Below, in pieces: positions 50,564-59,185 of a stretch of DNA of 64,000 bases. The notes below the pieces were generated by a model that searched no databases, had not been told where the DNA came from, and saw only the letters and a program-made list of their open reading frames with translations. This DNA comes from Halobacillus faecis. Its GTDB lineage: Bacteria; Bacillota; Bacilli; Bacillales; Halobacillaceae. The position numbers were made by a program, and so were the translations under genes. The DNA is taken from NCBI RefSeq assembly GCF_007991335.1, contig NZ_BJYD01000012.1, positions 310,001 through 374,000 on the forward strand, given 5' to 3'. The stretch's first letter is position 1. Each line of letters opens with the position of its first letter.

Positions 50564-51527
50564 CTAACCCAAATCGGAGAGGATATATTTCGAATACTTT
50601 CCTCGTGCGATTACATTTACACAACCTTCTTTCAATAGTTTATGAGCGACTTTTCTAGATTCAAGTCCTACAAACCAGCGAAATTCTGCATTCGTGATCT
50701 CATTTCTACCGAAAATCAGTTGTTGATCTTTTATTGCTCTCATGTGGGCATTCCTGGATTTCGCTCCGCATTTAGGGCAACACCAGTGATCGCGCCTTCG
50801 TTCCATGCCTATGATGTGGCAACCGGGGCACGAGACACCAGGAAGGAGGTCATCCTTAGTACTTAAATTTGTTCATCACTGATGATGGATAAGAGGAACG
50901 TTTCTGCTTGATCGACTTCATTAAATGTTCCTGTTGGTTGGGCAGAAAGGCGTCACCACGAGAGAATTGTTCAATGATCTTTGGCAGTTGTTTTGGTCTG
51001 ACGATCCTAGCTCTCTTATTCTCCGCGTCCTCGCCGATGGTTGTAACCTTTGTTCCATAATTGGGAATGACAATCAGAGAATGGATGGGGAGCACAGGCA
51101 GTTGATTCATATGGAGCCAACGGGAAAGTTGAAAGGTTTGATGATGGACTTGTAAAAATGGATCCTGGAACACGTCTTGTCGGCCTTCCAGAATTCTAAC
51201 GAGCTGATGGTTATCAAAGTCGAAATTGAGCTCACCCTTCATGTTTTTTACTTCAAGGATGATTAAAGAAGAAGGGGTGAAGAGAAGGAAATCCAGTTGG
51301 AAGTGTTGAAGGCCATCGAACAATTTGACGTTCTTCATCGTGGGAAGGTTGGGGAGGTACTGAAGGTAGAAATCTGTGGTGGTTTCACCGTGGTGCCCGG
51401 CATTCAGTTTCATAAGATGTTCATGAATGTCTTTATGGAAAGGGTGTGTTCCATCCAGACGAGGAAGTAAAGCCTCTGCTTGTCTATGCTCCTTCGATTT
51501 GGTTCTGCTCTCAATCAATACGATCAC
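50564..51527 (-). pseudogene. NERD-domain protein with a frameshift before its zinc ribbon
   Basis: The upstream frame (51527-50856) encodes 223 residues with a NERD nuclease-related domain ('HFQLDFLLFTPSSLIILEVKNMKGEL', catalytic-like Asp and Glu-x-Lys) and stops at TAA 50856. The next frame, in minus one relation, continues without stop: 'LLPGVSCPGCHIIGMERRR', then 'WCCPKCGAKSRNAHM' (four-cysteine zinc ribbon) and a C-terminal helical part to 50564. Full-length NERD proteins in Bacillaceae keep these parts in one protein. Removing one A from the AAA at about 50869-50871 would restore the frame. So it is one base insertion or a sequencing error. Confidence 0.75.
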
Positions 51528-51650
51528 TCTCCTTTTCCTTTATCATACAATACGCCTCTGGTCTTAGTTGAAAATATATCTCTGGCTCATTACGACATGA
51601 TTTGATTCTCGATATGATAAAGACAAGAAATCAGCAAGGAGGGAAAAACG

Positions 51651-51998
51651 ATGAAGAAATTTTTACTATTCCTGGCTGGATTAGTCGCTCTTACCGTATT
51701 GCTCGCCAATTTAGGACCGATGATCCTCCTGGGTGTCAGTGTCTGGTTGCTCTATGTTGTGTTCAAACAGTTCATGAAAAGTGACTCCACAGCCGGAAAG
51801 ATCGGCTGGGTCGTTGTCGGACTGATCATTCTCAGCGTAGCTGTCTCCAATATTTATGCTGTGATTGGTGTAGCCGCTGCTTTTGCGCTTTACTGGATCT
51901 ATAAAAATTGGACAAGCAAAAGCGAAGAGATCCGTTCAACCAAGTCCGATGATCCTTTTACCAACTTTGAACGTCAATGGGCAGAAATGAACAAATAA
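51651..51998 (+). CDS. liaI: LiaI-like membrane protein
   Basis: A 115-residue protein with two or three hydrophobic segments ('KFLLFLAGLVALTVLLANLGPMILLGVSVWLLYVVF' and 'IGWVVVGLIILSVAVSNIYAVIGVAAAFALYWIY') and a polar C-terminus of about 30 residues. The C-terminal tail anchors LiaH at the membrane in Bacillus. The box is CAAGGAGGG. It is first in the lia operon; upstream there is a TATGAT -10 (51613-51618) without a good -35, as expected for a promoter that needs LiaR. Confidence 0.85.
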   Translation: MKKFLLFLAGLVALTVLLANLGPMILLGVSVWLLYVVFKQFMKSDSTAGKIGWVVVGLIILSVAVSNIYAVIGVAAAFALYWIYKNWTSKSEEIRSTKSDDPFTNFERQWAEMNK

Positions 51999-52019
51999 AC
52001 CAAAGGAGAGATACACAGT

Positions 52020-52661
52020 ATGGCTAACTTATTTACGAGGTTGAAAGATTCCATTACCGCTGACCTGCATGAGGCGTTGGATCAAAAAGAACAAAAGAAC
52101 CCAATCGCGATGTTAAATCAATATTTGCGTGAAAGTGAAAAAGAAACGGAGAAAGTCAGAAAACTTGTGGAGCGGCAGTATCGGTTGAAAGATGAGTTTT
52201 CCCGCGAGTTCCAGAAAGCACAGGATATGGCGGACAAGCGCAGACGTCAGGCTGAAGTTGCTGAAAAAGCAGGGGAATCCACGATGTATGAATTTGCCGT
52301 CAAAGAGCAGAAGGAATATGAATCAAGAGCCGATCGTCTTCAAGCATCTAGAAGGGACAGCATGGAACAGCTGGAGGCCCTTGAGCGCAAATATGAAGAA
52401 ATGAAGCATAAACTGAAGGACATGCATTTGAAACGGATGGAACTGATGGGGCGCGAAAATATTGCACGGGCTCATCACCGGATGAATCGTGTGATTGAGG
52501 ACACAGCGGACAAGCCTTATTCCAGATTTTCAGAAATCGACCGTTACATTGAGGACCTGGAGTACAAAGTGAACAGTGCCTACTACCACAATACGTTTGA
52601 CAGTAAGATGGCACAGTTGGAAATAGAAATGGAGAAACGGGAGGAAGTACCTGCTAAATAG
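52020..52661 (+). CDS. liaH: PspA/IM30 family protein LiaH
   Basis: A 213-residue, almost fully helical, highly charged protein with long coiled coils: 'LFTRLKDSITADLHEALDQKEQKNPIAMLNQYLRESEKETEKVRKLVERQ' and 'EQLEALERKYEEMKHKLKDMHLKRMELMGREN'. It is the phage-shock homologue that forms large rings on damaged membranes. Start ATG is 21 bases after liaI with AAAGGAG. A hairpin follows before liaF. Confidence 0.92.
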   Translation: MANLFTRLKDSITADLHEALDQKEQKNPIAMLNQYLRESEKETEKVRKLVERQYRLKDEFSREFQKAQDMADKRRRQAEVAEKAGESTMYEFAVKEQKEYESRADRLQASRRDSMEQLEALERKYEEMKHKLKDMHLKRMELMGRENIARAHHRMNRVIEDTADKPYSRFSEIDRYIEDLEYKVNSAYYHNTFDSKMAQLEIEMEKREEVPAK

Positions 52662-52679
52662 AAAACATGGTATGATGAA

Positions 52680-52700
52680 GGCGCAGATTTCTGCGTCTTT
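52680..52700 (+). terminator. Hairpin between liaH and liaF (attenuator candidate)
   Basis: CGCAGA-TT-TCTGCG followed by TCTTTAT, 20 bases after the liaH stop. The short stem and weak T-run suggest partial termination, which would lower liaFSR relative to liaIH. Confidence 0.5.
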
Positions 52701-52728
52701 ATCGATTTAAGAGAGGGGGATGACCTTT

Positions 52729-53448
52729 ATGCTTAAAAAGCTATCGACTGATACGATCAACACAATTTTAATCATAGGGGTGATTCTCCTCGTTGTAGAG
52801 ATCGTCTTCTTCAACGGTGGACTTGTATTTTCTGTCCTTTTCTCCGGAGTTCTAATGTATATCGGATGGAAGAACTATCGGCCGTTGTGGAGAAAGATCC
52901 TTTTTTGGATTGGTTTGATCAGTTTAATCTTCACAGTTTTAAGTATGATTGCTGTAAGATTTCTCGTCATTGCATTGATTCTCATGTTCCTGAGAGATTA
53001 TTTTAAATCAAAAGAAAAGCCCGAACATATCCGGCCTGAAATCATCGAGCATCACCAGGAAATCCCTGATCAGGAACCAGTATTAAGGCAGAAGTTCTTT
53101 GGAGATGAGGCTACACCTAAAACCTCTTATGAATGGACGGACATTAACATACATGGTGGGTTTGGGGATCGAATTGTCGATTTGAGTCAGACGGTGCTCC
53201 CTCACGATGAGGCGGTTATCTCCATACGTCAGTGGATGGGTAACCTGACCGTTTATGTCCCTTATGAAGTAGAGGTCAGCATCCATCATAGTGCGCTCAT
53301 TGGACGTGCTTCCATCTTTCAATATAAAAAGTCGAAAGTGCTTAACCAGGTTCTTTCTTATCAAACCGATGGATATCGAAAAGAAAAGCCACGCGTGAAA
53401 ATTATCACGTCTGTGGTTTCCGGAGAGCTTGAGGTGAAGCGCGTATGA
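52729..53448 (+). CDS. liaF: LiaF, inhibitor of the LiaS kinase
   Basis: Start at ATG 52729, with GAGGGGG at good spacing; ATG 52720 touches the box. The 239-residue protein has four hydrophobic segments in the first 110 residues and a C-terminal beta-rich domain ('NIHGGFGDRIVDLSQTVLPHDEAVISIRQWMGNLTVYVPYEVEVSIHHSALIG'), the DUF2154 fold of LiaF. It keeps LiaS off in the absence of envelope damage. Its last codons overlap liaS by four bases. Confidence 0.9.
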   Translation: MLKKLSTDTINTILIIGVILLVVEIVFFNGGLVFSVLFSGVLMYIGWKNYRPLWRKILFWIGLISLIFTVLSMIAVRFLVIALILMFLRDYFKSKEKPEHIRPEIIEHHQEIPDQEPVLRQKFFGDEATPKTSYEWTDINIHGGFGDRIVDLSQTVLPHDEAVISIRQWMGNLTVYVPYEVEVSIHHSALIGRASIFQYKKSKVLNQVLSYQTDGYRKEKPRVKIITSVVSGELEVKRV

Positions 53449-54485
53449 ATGTATGGCATAGACAATTGTTATCCGGCATCCTGACTTTTTTCGGATTCAC
53501 TATATTGTTGTTGGCCATTACATTCTATGCTTTTCCATTTGGCTCGTGGGGAGAGCTTTTGGAACGGGAGGTATTTGACCTTCCATATATTTTCTTCGTT
53601 TTATTCATTTCTTTATCTTTCGGGTTTGTAGTCGGAGTCATCCAGGGATGGTTTTGGCGCAGGCAGCTCTTCAACATTGAACATCGTGTGACAGAATTGA
53701 CGAAGGGAAACGAGCTTGTGGATGAAGAGGTTGATCTGAAAGAGATGGAGCAGATTGACCTTGCTCTTAAGCAACTGGAAGAAAAAATGACGAAACAAAC
53801 GGAGCTTGCTCAACGTATGGTTACAGAGAGAGCGGAAGAACGTGAAAAGAGTCTGCAGGAAGTGGTGATTCAGGAAAGGAACCGGCTTGCTCGAGAACTT
53901 CATGATTCCGTCAGTCAGCAATTATTTGCAGCTTCCATGATGATGTCTGCCATTAATGAAACCGATTCAGGTGATTGGCAGGCAACGAAAAAACAAATGC
54001 AGATGGTTGAACGCATGATCCACCAGTCCCAGCTTGAAATGAGAGCATTGCTTCTTCATTTAAGGCCTGTAGCACTCAAGGATAAGTCTCTGTCGGAAGG
54101 AGCAGAAGAGCTGCTTTATGAACTTACACAAAAAGTACCAATGGACATTGAATGGTCCGTTGAACCCTTGAAGCTTGAAAAAGGCATCGAAGATCAGCTT
54201 TTCCGAATTCTTCAAGAATCGGTTTCAAATACCTTAAGGCATGCGAAAGCTCATTCCTTGAGTGTCATGTTAATTGAAAGGGATCATAACATTATCCTGC
54301 GCATCGTCGATGATGGCATAGGTTTTGATGTGGAAGAAGCGAAGACGAGTTCATATGGACTGCAGAACATGCAGGAACGAGTGTTTGAAATGGGGGGGAC
54401 ATTGAAAGTTGTAAGCGTGAAGGAACAGGGAACCCGCTTAGAAGTGAAAGTCCCTCATCGGATAAAAGGAGGCGAGGAAGAATGA
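53445..54485 (+). CDS. liaS: Sensor kinase LiaS
   Basis: A 346-residue HisKA_3 kinase: two N-terminal membrane segments with a short loop between, HAMP-like linker, 'ERNRLARELHDSVSQQLFAASMM' with the phospho-His, N-box 'LFRILQESVSNTLRHAKAHSL', and 'IVDDGIGFDVEEAKTSSYGLQNMQERV'. The short external loop fits intramembrane sensing of bacitracin-type stress. It overlaps liaF and liaR by four bases each. Confidence 0.92.
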   Translation: MNVWHRQLLSGILTFFGFTILLLAITFYAFPFGSWGELLEREVFDLPYIFFVLFISLSFGFVVGVIQGWFWRRQLFNIEHRVTELTKGNELVDEEVDLKEMEQIDLALKQLEEKMTKQTELAQRMVTERAEEREKSLQEVVIQERNRLARELHDSVSQQLFAASMMMSAINETDSGDWQATKKQMQMVERMIHQSQLEMRALLLHLRPVALKDKSLSEGAEELLYELTQKVPMDIEWSVEPLKLEKGIEDQLFRILQESVSNTLRHAKAHSLSVMLIERDHNIILRIVDDGIGFDVEEAKTSSYGLQNMQERVFEMGGTLKVVSVKEQGTRLEVKVPHRIKGGEEE

Positions 54486-55114
54486 TTACCGTATTATTTG
54501 CTGATGATCATGAAATGGTGCGTATCGGTGTATCAGCCTATTTATCTGCACAACCAGATATCGAGATTATTGCGGAAGCGGACGATGGAAAGGCAGCCGT
54601 AGACCTTGCATTGGAACATCGGCCTGATATCATCTTGATGGACTTAGTCATGGACGAGATGGATGGTATAGAAGCAACGAAACGTATAACCGCACAATGG
54701 CCGGAAGCTAAAGTTATTATCGTCACAAGTTTTCTGGATGATGAAAAAGTGTACCCCGCACTTGAAGCGGGAGCGACGAGTTATATGTTAAAAACTTCGA
54801 AAGCAGAAGAAATCGCCAAAGCCATTCGTTCTACATATGGAGGCCAGACCATACTAGAGCCTGAAGTGACAGGCAAGATTATGACCAAAATGCGTACGCC
54901 TGATGAAGTGGAACTTCACGACCAGCTCACCGCAAGAGAGAAAGAAGTTCTCCTTTTAATGGCGGAAGGGAAAACCAACCAGGAAATCTCCGATCAATTG
55001 TTCATCGCCCTGAAAACCGTAAAAGTCCACGTCAGCAACATCCTTGGAAAACTCCAAGTATCCGACCGGACCCAAGCGGTCATCTATGCTTTCAAACACG
55101 ACTTAATCAAGTAA
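54482..55114 (+). CDS. liaR: Response regulator LiaR
   Basis: A 210-residue NarL-type regulator. The receiver has Asp in 'DIILMDLVMDEMDG' (about residue 55), Ser/Thr in 'VIIVTSFLDD' and Lys in 'YMLKTSKAEE'; the LuxR-type HTH is 'LTAREKEVLLLMAEGKTNQEISDQLFIALKTVKVHVSNIL'. It activates the liaI promoter when phosphorylated by LiaS. liaG, present in B. subtilis, is absent here. A terminator follows. Confidence 0.93.
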   Translation: MITVLFADDHEMVRIGVSAYLSAQPDIEIIAEADDGKAAVDLALEHRPDIILMDLVMDEMDGIEATKRITAQWPEAKVIIVTSFLDDEKVYPALEAGATSYMLKTSKAEEIAKAIRSTYGGQTILEPEVTGKIMTKMRTPDEVELHDQLTAREKEVLLLMAEGKTNQEISDQLFIALKTVKVHVSNILGKLQVSDRTQAVIYAFKHDLIK

Positions 55115-55146
55115 AACCTCGACCATGGAGCGGTCGAGGTTTTTTG
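55114..55146 (+). terminator. Terminator of the lia operon
   Basis: AACCTCGACC-ATGGAGC-GGTCGAGGTTTTTT starting at the liaR stop codon. Confidence 0.92.
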
Positions 55147-55192
55147 GATATATAGATGATTCCACATGAATTAAACGCTTGTTCAAAAATAA

Positions 55193-55534
55193 GGCAGGAT
55201 TGTTGAAGGCACGGATTCGAGAATTTTCGGGGTTCGTTGCCGGGTTGAGCGTCAACGGTGGTTGGGGAGCTAATCGCTTTCCTGTGGGAGGACGCCTTCC
55301 ACTATCCTGATAGTATAAGCATAAAGCACTCTATAACAAGCCTTTCGCATGCAGAATTGGGTTTTTAGGAGTTCATTTCCCTCCTGATTACCATGTGCAT
55401 GAAAGCGCATGGTGAGACCCCACAGAGCGAAGCTCGAGGAGGATTACCCCGCTCCCGCGGAAAGCGAGATATTCCCCGCAGCTCTATCCACTCAACAAAA
55501 GTATCGAAACTGAGTATTCCACAATCGGGAGCAT
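55193..55534. repeat. Palindromic intergenic repeat, copy 5 (inverted, long)
   Basis: It begins GGCAGGATTGTTGAAGGC and ends GAAACTGAGTATTCC then ACAATCGGGAGC. The right half contains CGCTCCCGCGGAAAGCGAG and ATTCCCCGCAG, the reverse complement of the core of copies 1 and 2, so it is in the opposite orientation. The left half has GGGGAGCTAATCGCTTTCC, hinting at a compound of two units. About 400 bases between liaR and the next gene hold nothing else I can support apart from the terminator. Confidence 0.78.
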
Positions 55535-55556
55535 TTATGGAGAATCATCTTAGGGT

Positions 55557-55637
55557 TTATTGATTCAATGTGACGAGTACGATGGCTGTGATGAGGATGA
55601 GATAGAAGATGAACAACTTCCAGTACACACGTTTCAT
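55557..55637 (-). CDS. Tiny membrane peptide, 26 residues
   Basis: The minus strand has GAAGGGGATGAA before ATG 55637 and encodes 26 residues: basic start 'MKRVYWK', a hydrophobic stretch 'LFIFYLILITAIVLVTL' and a polar end 'NQ'. It looks like a single-pass peptide, a class common in Firmicutes and easy to overlook. The end is 20 bases from repeat copy 5. No homologue is recognised. Confidence 0.4.
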   Translation of the reverse strand: MKRVYWKLFIFYLILITAIVLVTLNQ

Positions 55638-55815
55638 TTCATCCCCTTCTTTCTTTAGAACAATGGATTACCTTATATTTATGTGAAGGCAACGTTAAGA
55701 ATGACAAAGTTTTGTTATGTGAAAAGGAAGGAGGTCCTTCCTCTGATACACTTTCTTTATCACCCATGCTTGTTTTCCAAGTCATTCGGGAATACCAAAG
55801 AAAGAGGTGATACCT

Positions 55816-56514
55816 GTGAAATGGAAGAATAAACTAGCGGATCAGGCGATCTGGTCTGGGGAAATTTCAAATCGTGATCGAAAAGATAAGGTCGCTCAAC
55901 AAGTGAGCCACTTTGTAAAGAATGGAGATGTCATTGGTATTGGATCGGGATCGACATCATTTCTTGCTCTTGAAAAGATTGCTAAAAGAGTAGCAGAGGA
56001 GAGGCTTGAGATATTGGCTGTTCCTACTTCAAAGGAGGCAGAAATGAACTGCAGTTATTATGGACTGACAACGACTTCTCTTCTTAATCATCAACCGGAT
56101 TGGGGATTTGATGGTGCGGATGAGGTGGATAGGGAAGGTCGTCTCATAAAAGGAAGAGGGGGAGCGCTATTTGCTGAAAAGCTTGTGATGGCAAGCGCTG
56201 CAAAAACGTATATTTTAGTTGACGATAGCAAGCATGTAGCTAAGCTGGGAGAAAAGTTTGCGATTCCATTAGAAGTGGATCCACGAGCGGTTCATCTTGT
56301 AGAAACAACCCTTCAAAAATTTGATTGTGATCACGTGCAGATGCGTATGGCGAAAGCAAAAGATGGTCCGGTTTTAACTGAGGCTGGTAATGTGCTGATG
56401 GATGTAAGGTTTGCTCATATACCCGATACATTGGAAAAAGAGTTGAGTGCCATCCCAGGTGTCATAGAAACGGGGCTTTTCATTGGGTATTCCGTGGAAA
56501 TTTTAACAGTATGA
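55816..56514 (+). CDS. rpiA: Ribose-5-phosphate isomerase A
   Basis: Start at GTG 55816 after AAGAGGTG (GTG 55807 is inside that box). The 232-residue protein has the RpiA motifs 'IGIGSGSTS', 'WGFDGADEVD', 'KGRGGALFAEKLV' and 'DDSKHVAKLG'. It interconverts ribose 5-phosphate and ribulose 5-phosphate in the pentose phosphate pathway. Bacillus subtilis uses RpiB-like YwlF, so an RpiA here may be extra or a replacement. It is a single gene; no terminator is obvious. Confidence 0.93.
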   Translation: MKWKNKLADQAIWSGEISNRDRKDKVAQQVSHFVKNGDVIGIGSGSTSFLALEKIAKRVAEERLEILAVPTSKEAEMNCSYYGLTTTSLLNHQPDWGFDGADEVDREGRLIKGRGGALFAEKLVMASAAKTYILVDDSKHVAKLGEKFAIPLEVDPRAVHLVETTLQKFDCDHVQMRMAKAKDGPVLTEAGNVLMDVRFAHIPDTLEKELSAIPGVIETGLFIGYSVEILTV

Positions 56515-56596
56515 CGCCCATTTTACTTATATTTATTGGTACATCGTAATACTTTTTCTATAATAGTAGTAAATCCTTATTCAAAGGGGAATCATT

Positions 56597-58123
56597 ATGG
56601 GACTGCCAAACAGGATTGCTTACCAGGATCAACGATACCCGTATGTAGTACTTGCACCGATCGGAAAGAAGAACAAACAAATCCGGTCGATTGGACATAA
56701 ATTTGAACGGGGGTTACTATCCAGGCTTAACGACGCAATCGTGGATCAAATCAACGACAAAGCTCTTGATGTTGCGAAAATTCGCCCCTACCTAGGGTTG
56801 TCAGGAAGAGCTGTCCTACCGGTTTCTTTTGAAAAAGAAGAAACAATCCACCCACATTTGTTGCGCCCAGAATTGTTTTTATGGAGGTCCTTGTCGGAAG
56901 AACATGGACTACCTTTTAAAGAAGAGTTTTTATACAGTACAGATTTCACTCAACTCTCCTCGGAACAACTTTACGAACACGTAGGGGAGGTACTTGAGGA
57001 CTATCTGTTCTTATCCCATATAAGTGAACACGACCGCAAGGATTGGCTCGATAAAATAGCTGCCGCTTTTCATAATCACCCCATCGTACGATTGTTCCAT
57101 GAAAAAAGGGAAGTCATTGATGCGGTTGAAGTCATGAATCAATCCGCCCTCCTATCGGTTCTTAATTACCCGGAGGATGTGGCCTATTGGCGGCACAGAG
57201 TCAACATCGTTATGCGCCCTTTCCGCACTTTACCGGCGGATTGGTTGGAAGGAAGAGAAGGAAGTTGTGCTCATAAGAAATCGCTCACCTTTCTTTCAAA
57301 GGAGCGATGTATCTGTTGTTCTTGTGAAAGGTGCGACTATACCCTGCTTTATTATATTGATGAAGATAGAGTTGCTCTTGAAGAGGAATTCGATGTGGAG
57401 CGCGCCACGAAGCGAGTGATAACCATTGAGAAGCAGTTCAATGAAATCGCTGAGCAAAATCAGCGCCTCCTTGAACAATTGGTTCAGTTAAGGGGTTTGA
57501 AAAAACAGTTGACTGTCGCCAGAAAAACGCTTGATGAGAGTTTAGATCTCGTCAAACAAATTCAACGCTACCAGCGGAAAGCAGAAGATATGGAATCGCA
57601 TCCGCTCCTTTACATGTATGATAAATTAAATCGGAGCCGGATCCCAGAACGGACGTCTGACTCTGAACTGTTGTGGCTTTCTAGAATTGAGCTCGATGAC
57701 GTAAGAATGTTAAAGGAACTACGTAATTGGCAAAAGATTGTTCCGGAAAGTGTATATCCAATGACAAGCCACGTCTTAGAAGAGTTGAAAAGTAAGTTGA
57801 ATGAGGTTCGCTATGAAGAGAATGATGTGATCATTACCGTCAAAGGGAGATCACTCACCTATGCAGAAACTCAACAAGTGCTTGACTTGATCTACTATTA
57901 TGGAACGGATTACCCGGCCCATACCTTAGTACAAGTGCTCGCCGGAAAAGCGACTAACAAGCTGAGACAACTCCACTTGCACGAAACGCGGTGGTTCGGC
58001 ATCCTTGCAAGTTGGCCTGAAAAACATATTCAAAAGCTTTTCAATCAGCTAGAAAAACAGGGATGGCTTATGAAACAACAAAAAGGCTACACCATCAGCG
58101 ACTACGCAGAAGAAGTCATGTGA
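56597..58123 (+). CDS. RQC-minor-like DNA-binding protein with cysteine cluster
   Basis: A 508-residue protein. The C-terminal part ('YAETQQVLDLIYYYGTDYPAHTLVQVLAGKATNKLRQLHLHETRWFGILASWPEKHIQKLFNQLEKQGWL') is a RecQ-C-terminal (RQC) winged helix, as in the family I recall as RQC-minor. The middle has a coiled coil (about 270-330, 'RATKRVITIEKQFNEIAEQNQRLLEQLVQLRGLKKQL') and just before it a cysteine cluster 'CICCSCERC' that may bind zinc. There is no helicase motor. It should bind DNA structures, perhaps G-rich or branched. Box CAAAGGGG. Confidence 0.72.
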   Translation: MGLPNRIAYQDQRYPYVVLAPIGKKNKQIRSIGHKFERGLLSRLNDAIVDQINDKALDVAKIRPYLGLSGRAVLPVSFEKEETIHPHLLRPELFLWRSLSEEHGLPFKEEFLYSTDFTQLSSEQLYEHVGEVLEDYLFLSHISEHDRKDWLDKIAAAFHNHPIVRLFHEKREVIDAVEVMNQSALLSVLNYPEDVAYWRHRVNIVMRPFRTLPADWLEGREGSCAHKKSLTFLSKERCICCSCERCDYTLLYYIDEDRVALEEEFDVERATKRVITIEKQFNEIAEQNQRLLEQLVQLRGLKKQLTVARKTLDESLDLVKQIQRYQRKAEDMESHPLLYMYDKLNRSRIPERTSDSELLWLSRIELDDVRMLKELRNWQKIVPESVYPMTSHVLEELKSKLNEVRYEENDVIITVKGRSLTYAETQQVLDLIYYYGTDYPAHTLVQVLAGKATNKLRQLHLHETRWFGILASWPEKHIQKLFNQLEKQGWLMKQQKGYTISDYAEEVM

Positions 58124-58280
58124 TGGCTTTTTATGACGGAGGGTAAAGCAAAGTGTGAATGGCCGTTCCTTACACCATCTTTCGTCAGCTCATATCACGG
58201 AGGTCTTCTCAGACACAACATGAATTTGAAATACGATAAACGCTTTTGTGATACTTCCGCTATTTTACAAACTCAAGGAA

Positions 58281-58310
58281 TAAGACCTGCTGAAAGGCAG
58301 GTCTTATTTC
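58281..58310 (+). terminator. Terminator after the RQC-domain gene
   Basis: TAAGACCTGC-TGAAAG-GCAGGTCTTA followed by TTTCGTT, about 160 bases past the stop codon. Confidence 0.75.
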
Positions 58311-58527
58311 GTTGCATGTATAATAGAAAGCGGTTACTTGTGCTATAATGCCATTACATACATCAGAGAAAAGAGGTTTCTAAATAAAACCATATTCTGA
58401 TTTGATTCATTTCATGCTTTATATTCACCCTATTTAAAAATGGAACGTTACATAAATGTGCAGGGCCATTAATGGATAACCATCCAATGAAATACCGATG
58501 GCACCCTGTTATGGGAGGAGTTTTTCT
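58311..58527 (+). promoter_or_regulatory. Leader of the DUF4166-kynA pair with a cre-like site
   Basis: AGAAAGCGGTTACT (58325-58338) agrees with the CcpA consensus except at its first and last base, and TATAAT lies at 58344-58349. Beyond that a leader of about 170 bases has no open frame that I trust. The site would place these genes under catabolite control. Confidence 0.35.
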
Positions 58528-59172
58528 ATGAAGTCGATTTTTCATCGAGCACTAGGTGAGCAATTCCATCATCTTCATCCTGAGCTTCAAAAGAAATACG
58601 GTTTGACGAGTAAACAAAACTTAATGATCCTTGGACAAGGGAGAATGACTGAAATCAGAGGGACACATCCATTGCTTCGTCCTTTTCTTCAGGTAGGAAC
58701 AAAAGATCACCTCGTCTTTGCAGAACGAGGGAAAGATGTCCCGTTCACTCTTGAGAATTATATCTATGAAGATGAAAGAGGACGTGAAACCATCAGCTGG
58801 ATTCGGAGGTTTTTCTTTCCGTACTCTATTCGAGGGTTTGATGCAGCCATGCGATTTGATGAAGAAAAAGGTTGTATCGTTGATGATCTAGGAAAGACAG
58901 GACTCATACAAACCGAGCTGGACCTCCATGTCACAGCAGAAGGCGGTCTTTATATGGAGTCGAAAGTAATGAATGTGGATGGCCTTTTGTCCATGGCCAA
59001 TCCGACGACCAGCGTGTACGAACATTATGATGAAGAGGAAGGCGCTTTTCGAGTTCATGTACACGCAGAACACCCCGTCTTAGGTACGCTTCTTATGTAT
59101 GAGGGGACGGTTCATACGGAATTTCTACCGATGACTTTCAACAACATTCCTGAACGCGGCGTATTGGAATAA
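58528..59172 (+). CDS. DUF4166 domain protein
   Basis: Start at ATG 58528 after GGGAGGAG; the frame upstream lacks a start signal. The 214-residue protein has '[25 protein letters not shown]' and '[46 protein letters not shown]', features I recall from DUF4166 proteins, often found fused to or near an SDR oxidoreductase. Here it is single and 13 bases upstream of kynA, with which it likely forms an operon. Function unknown. Confidence 0.78.
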   Translation: MKSIFHRALGEQFHHLHPELQKKYGLTSKQNLMILGQGRMTEIRGTHPLLRPFLQVGTKDHLVFAERGKDVPFTLENYIYEDERGRETISWIRRFFFPYSIRGFDAAMRFDEEKGCIVDDLGKTGLIQTELDLHVTAEGGLYMESKVMNVDGLLSMANPTTSVYEHYDEEEGAFRVHVHAEHPVLGTLLMYEGTVHTEFLPMTFNNIPERGVLE

Positions 59173-59185
59173 AGGAGGATCACCA

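Noticed and set aside
58133-58348. 71-codon frame after the RQC-domain gene
   Set aside because: No good ribosome binding site, mixed composition, and the terminator hairpin at 58281-58310 lies inside it.
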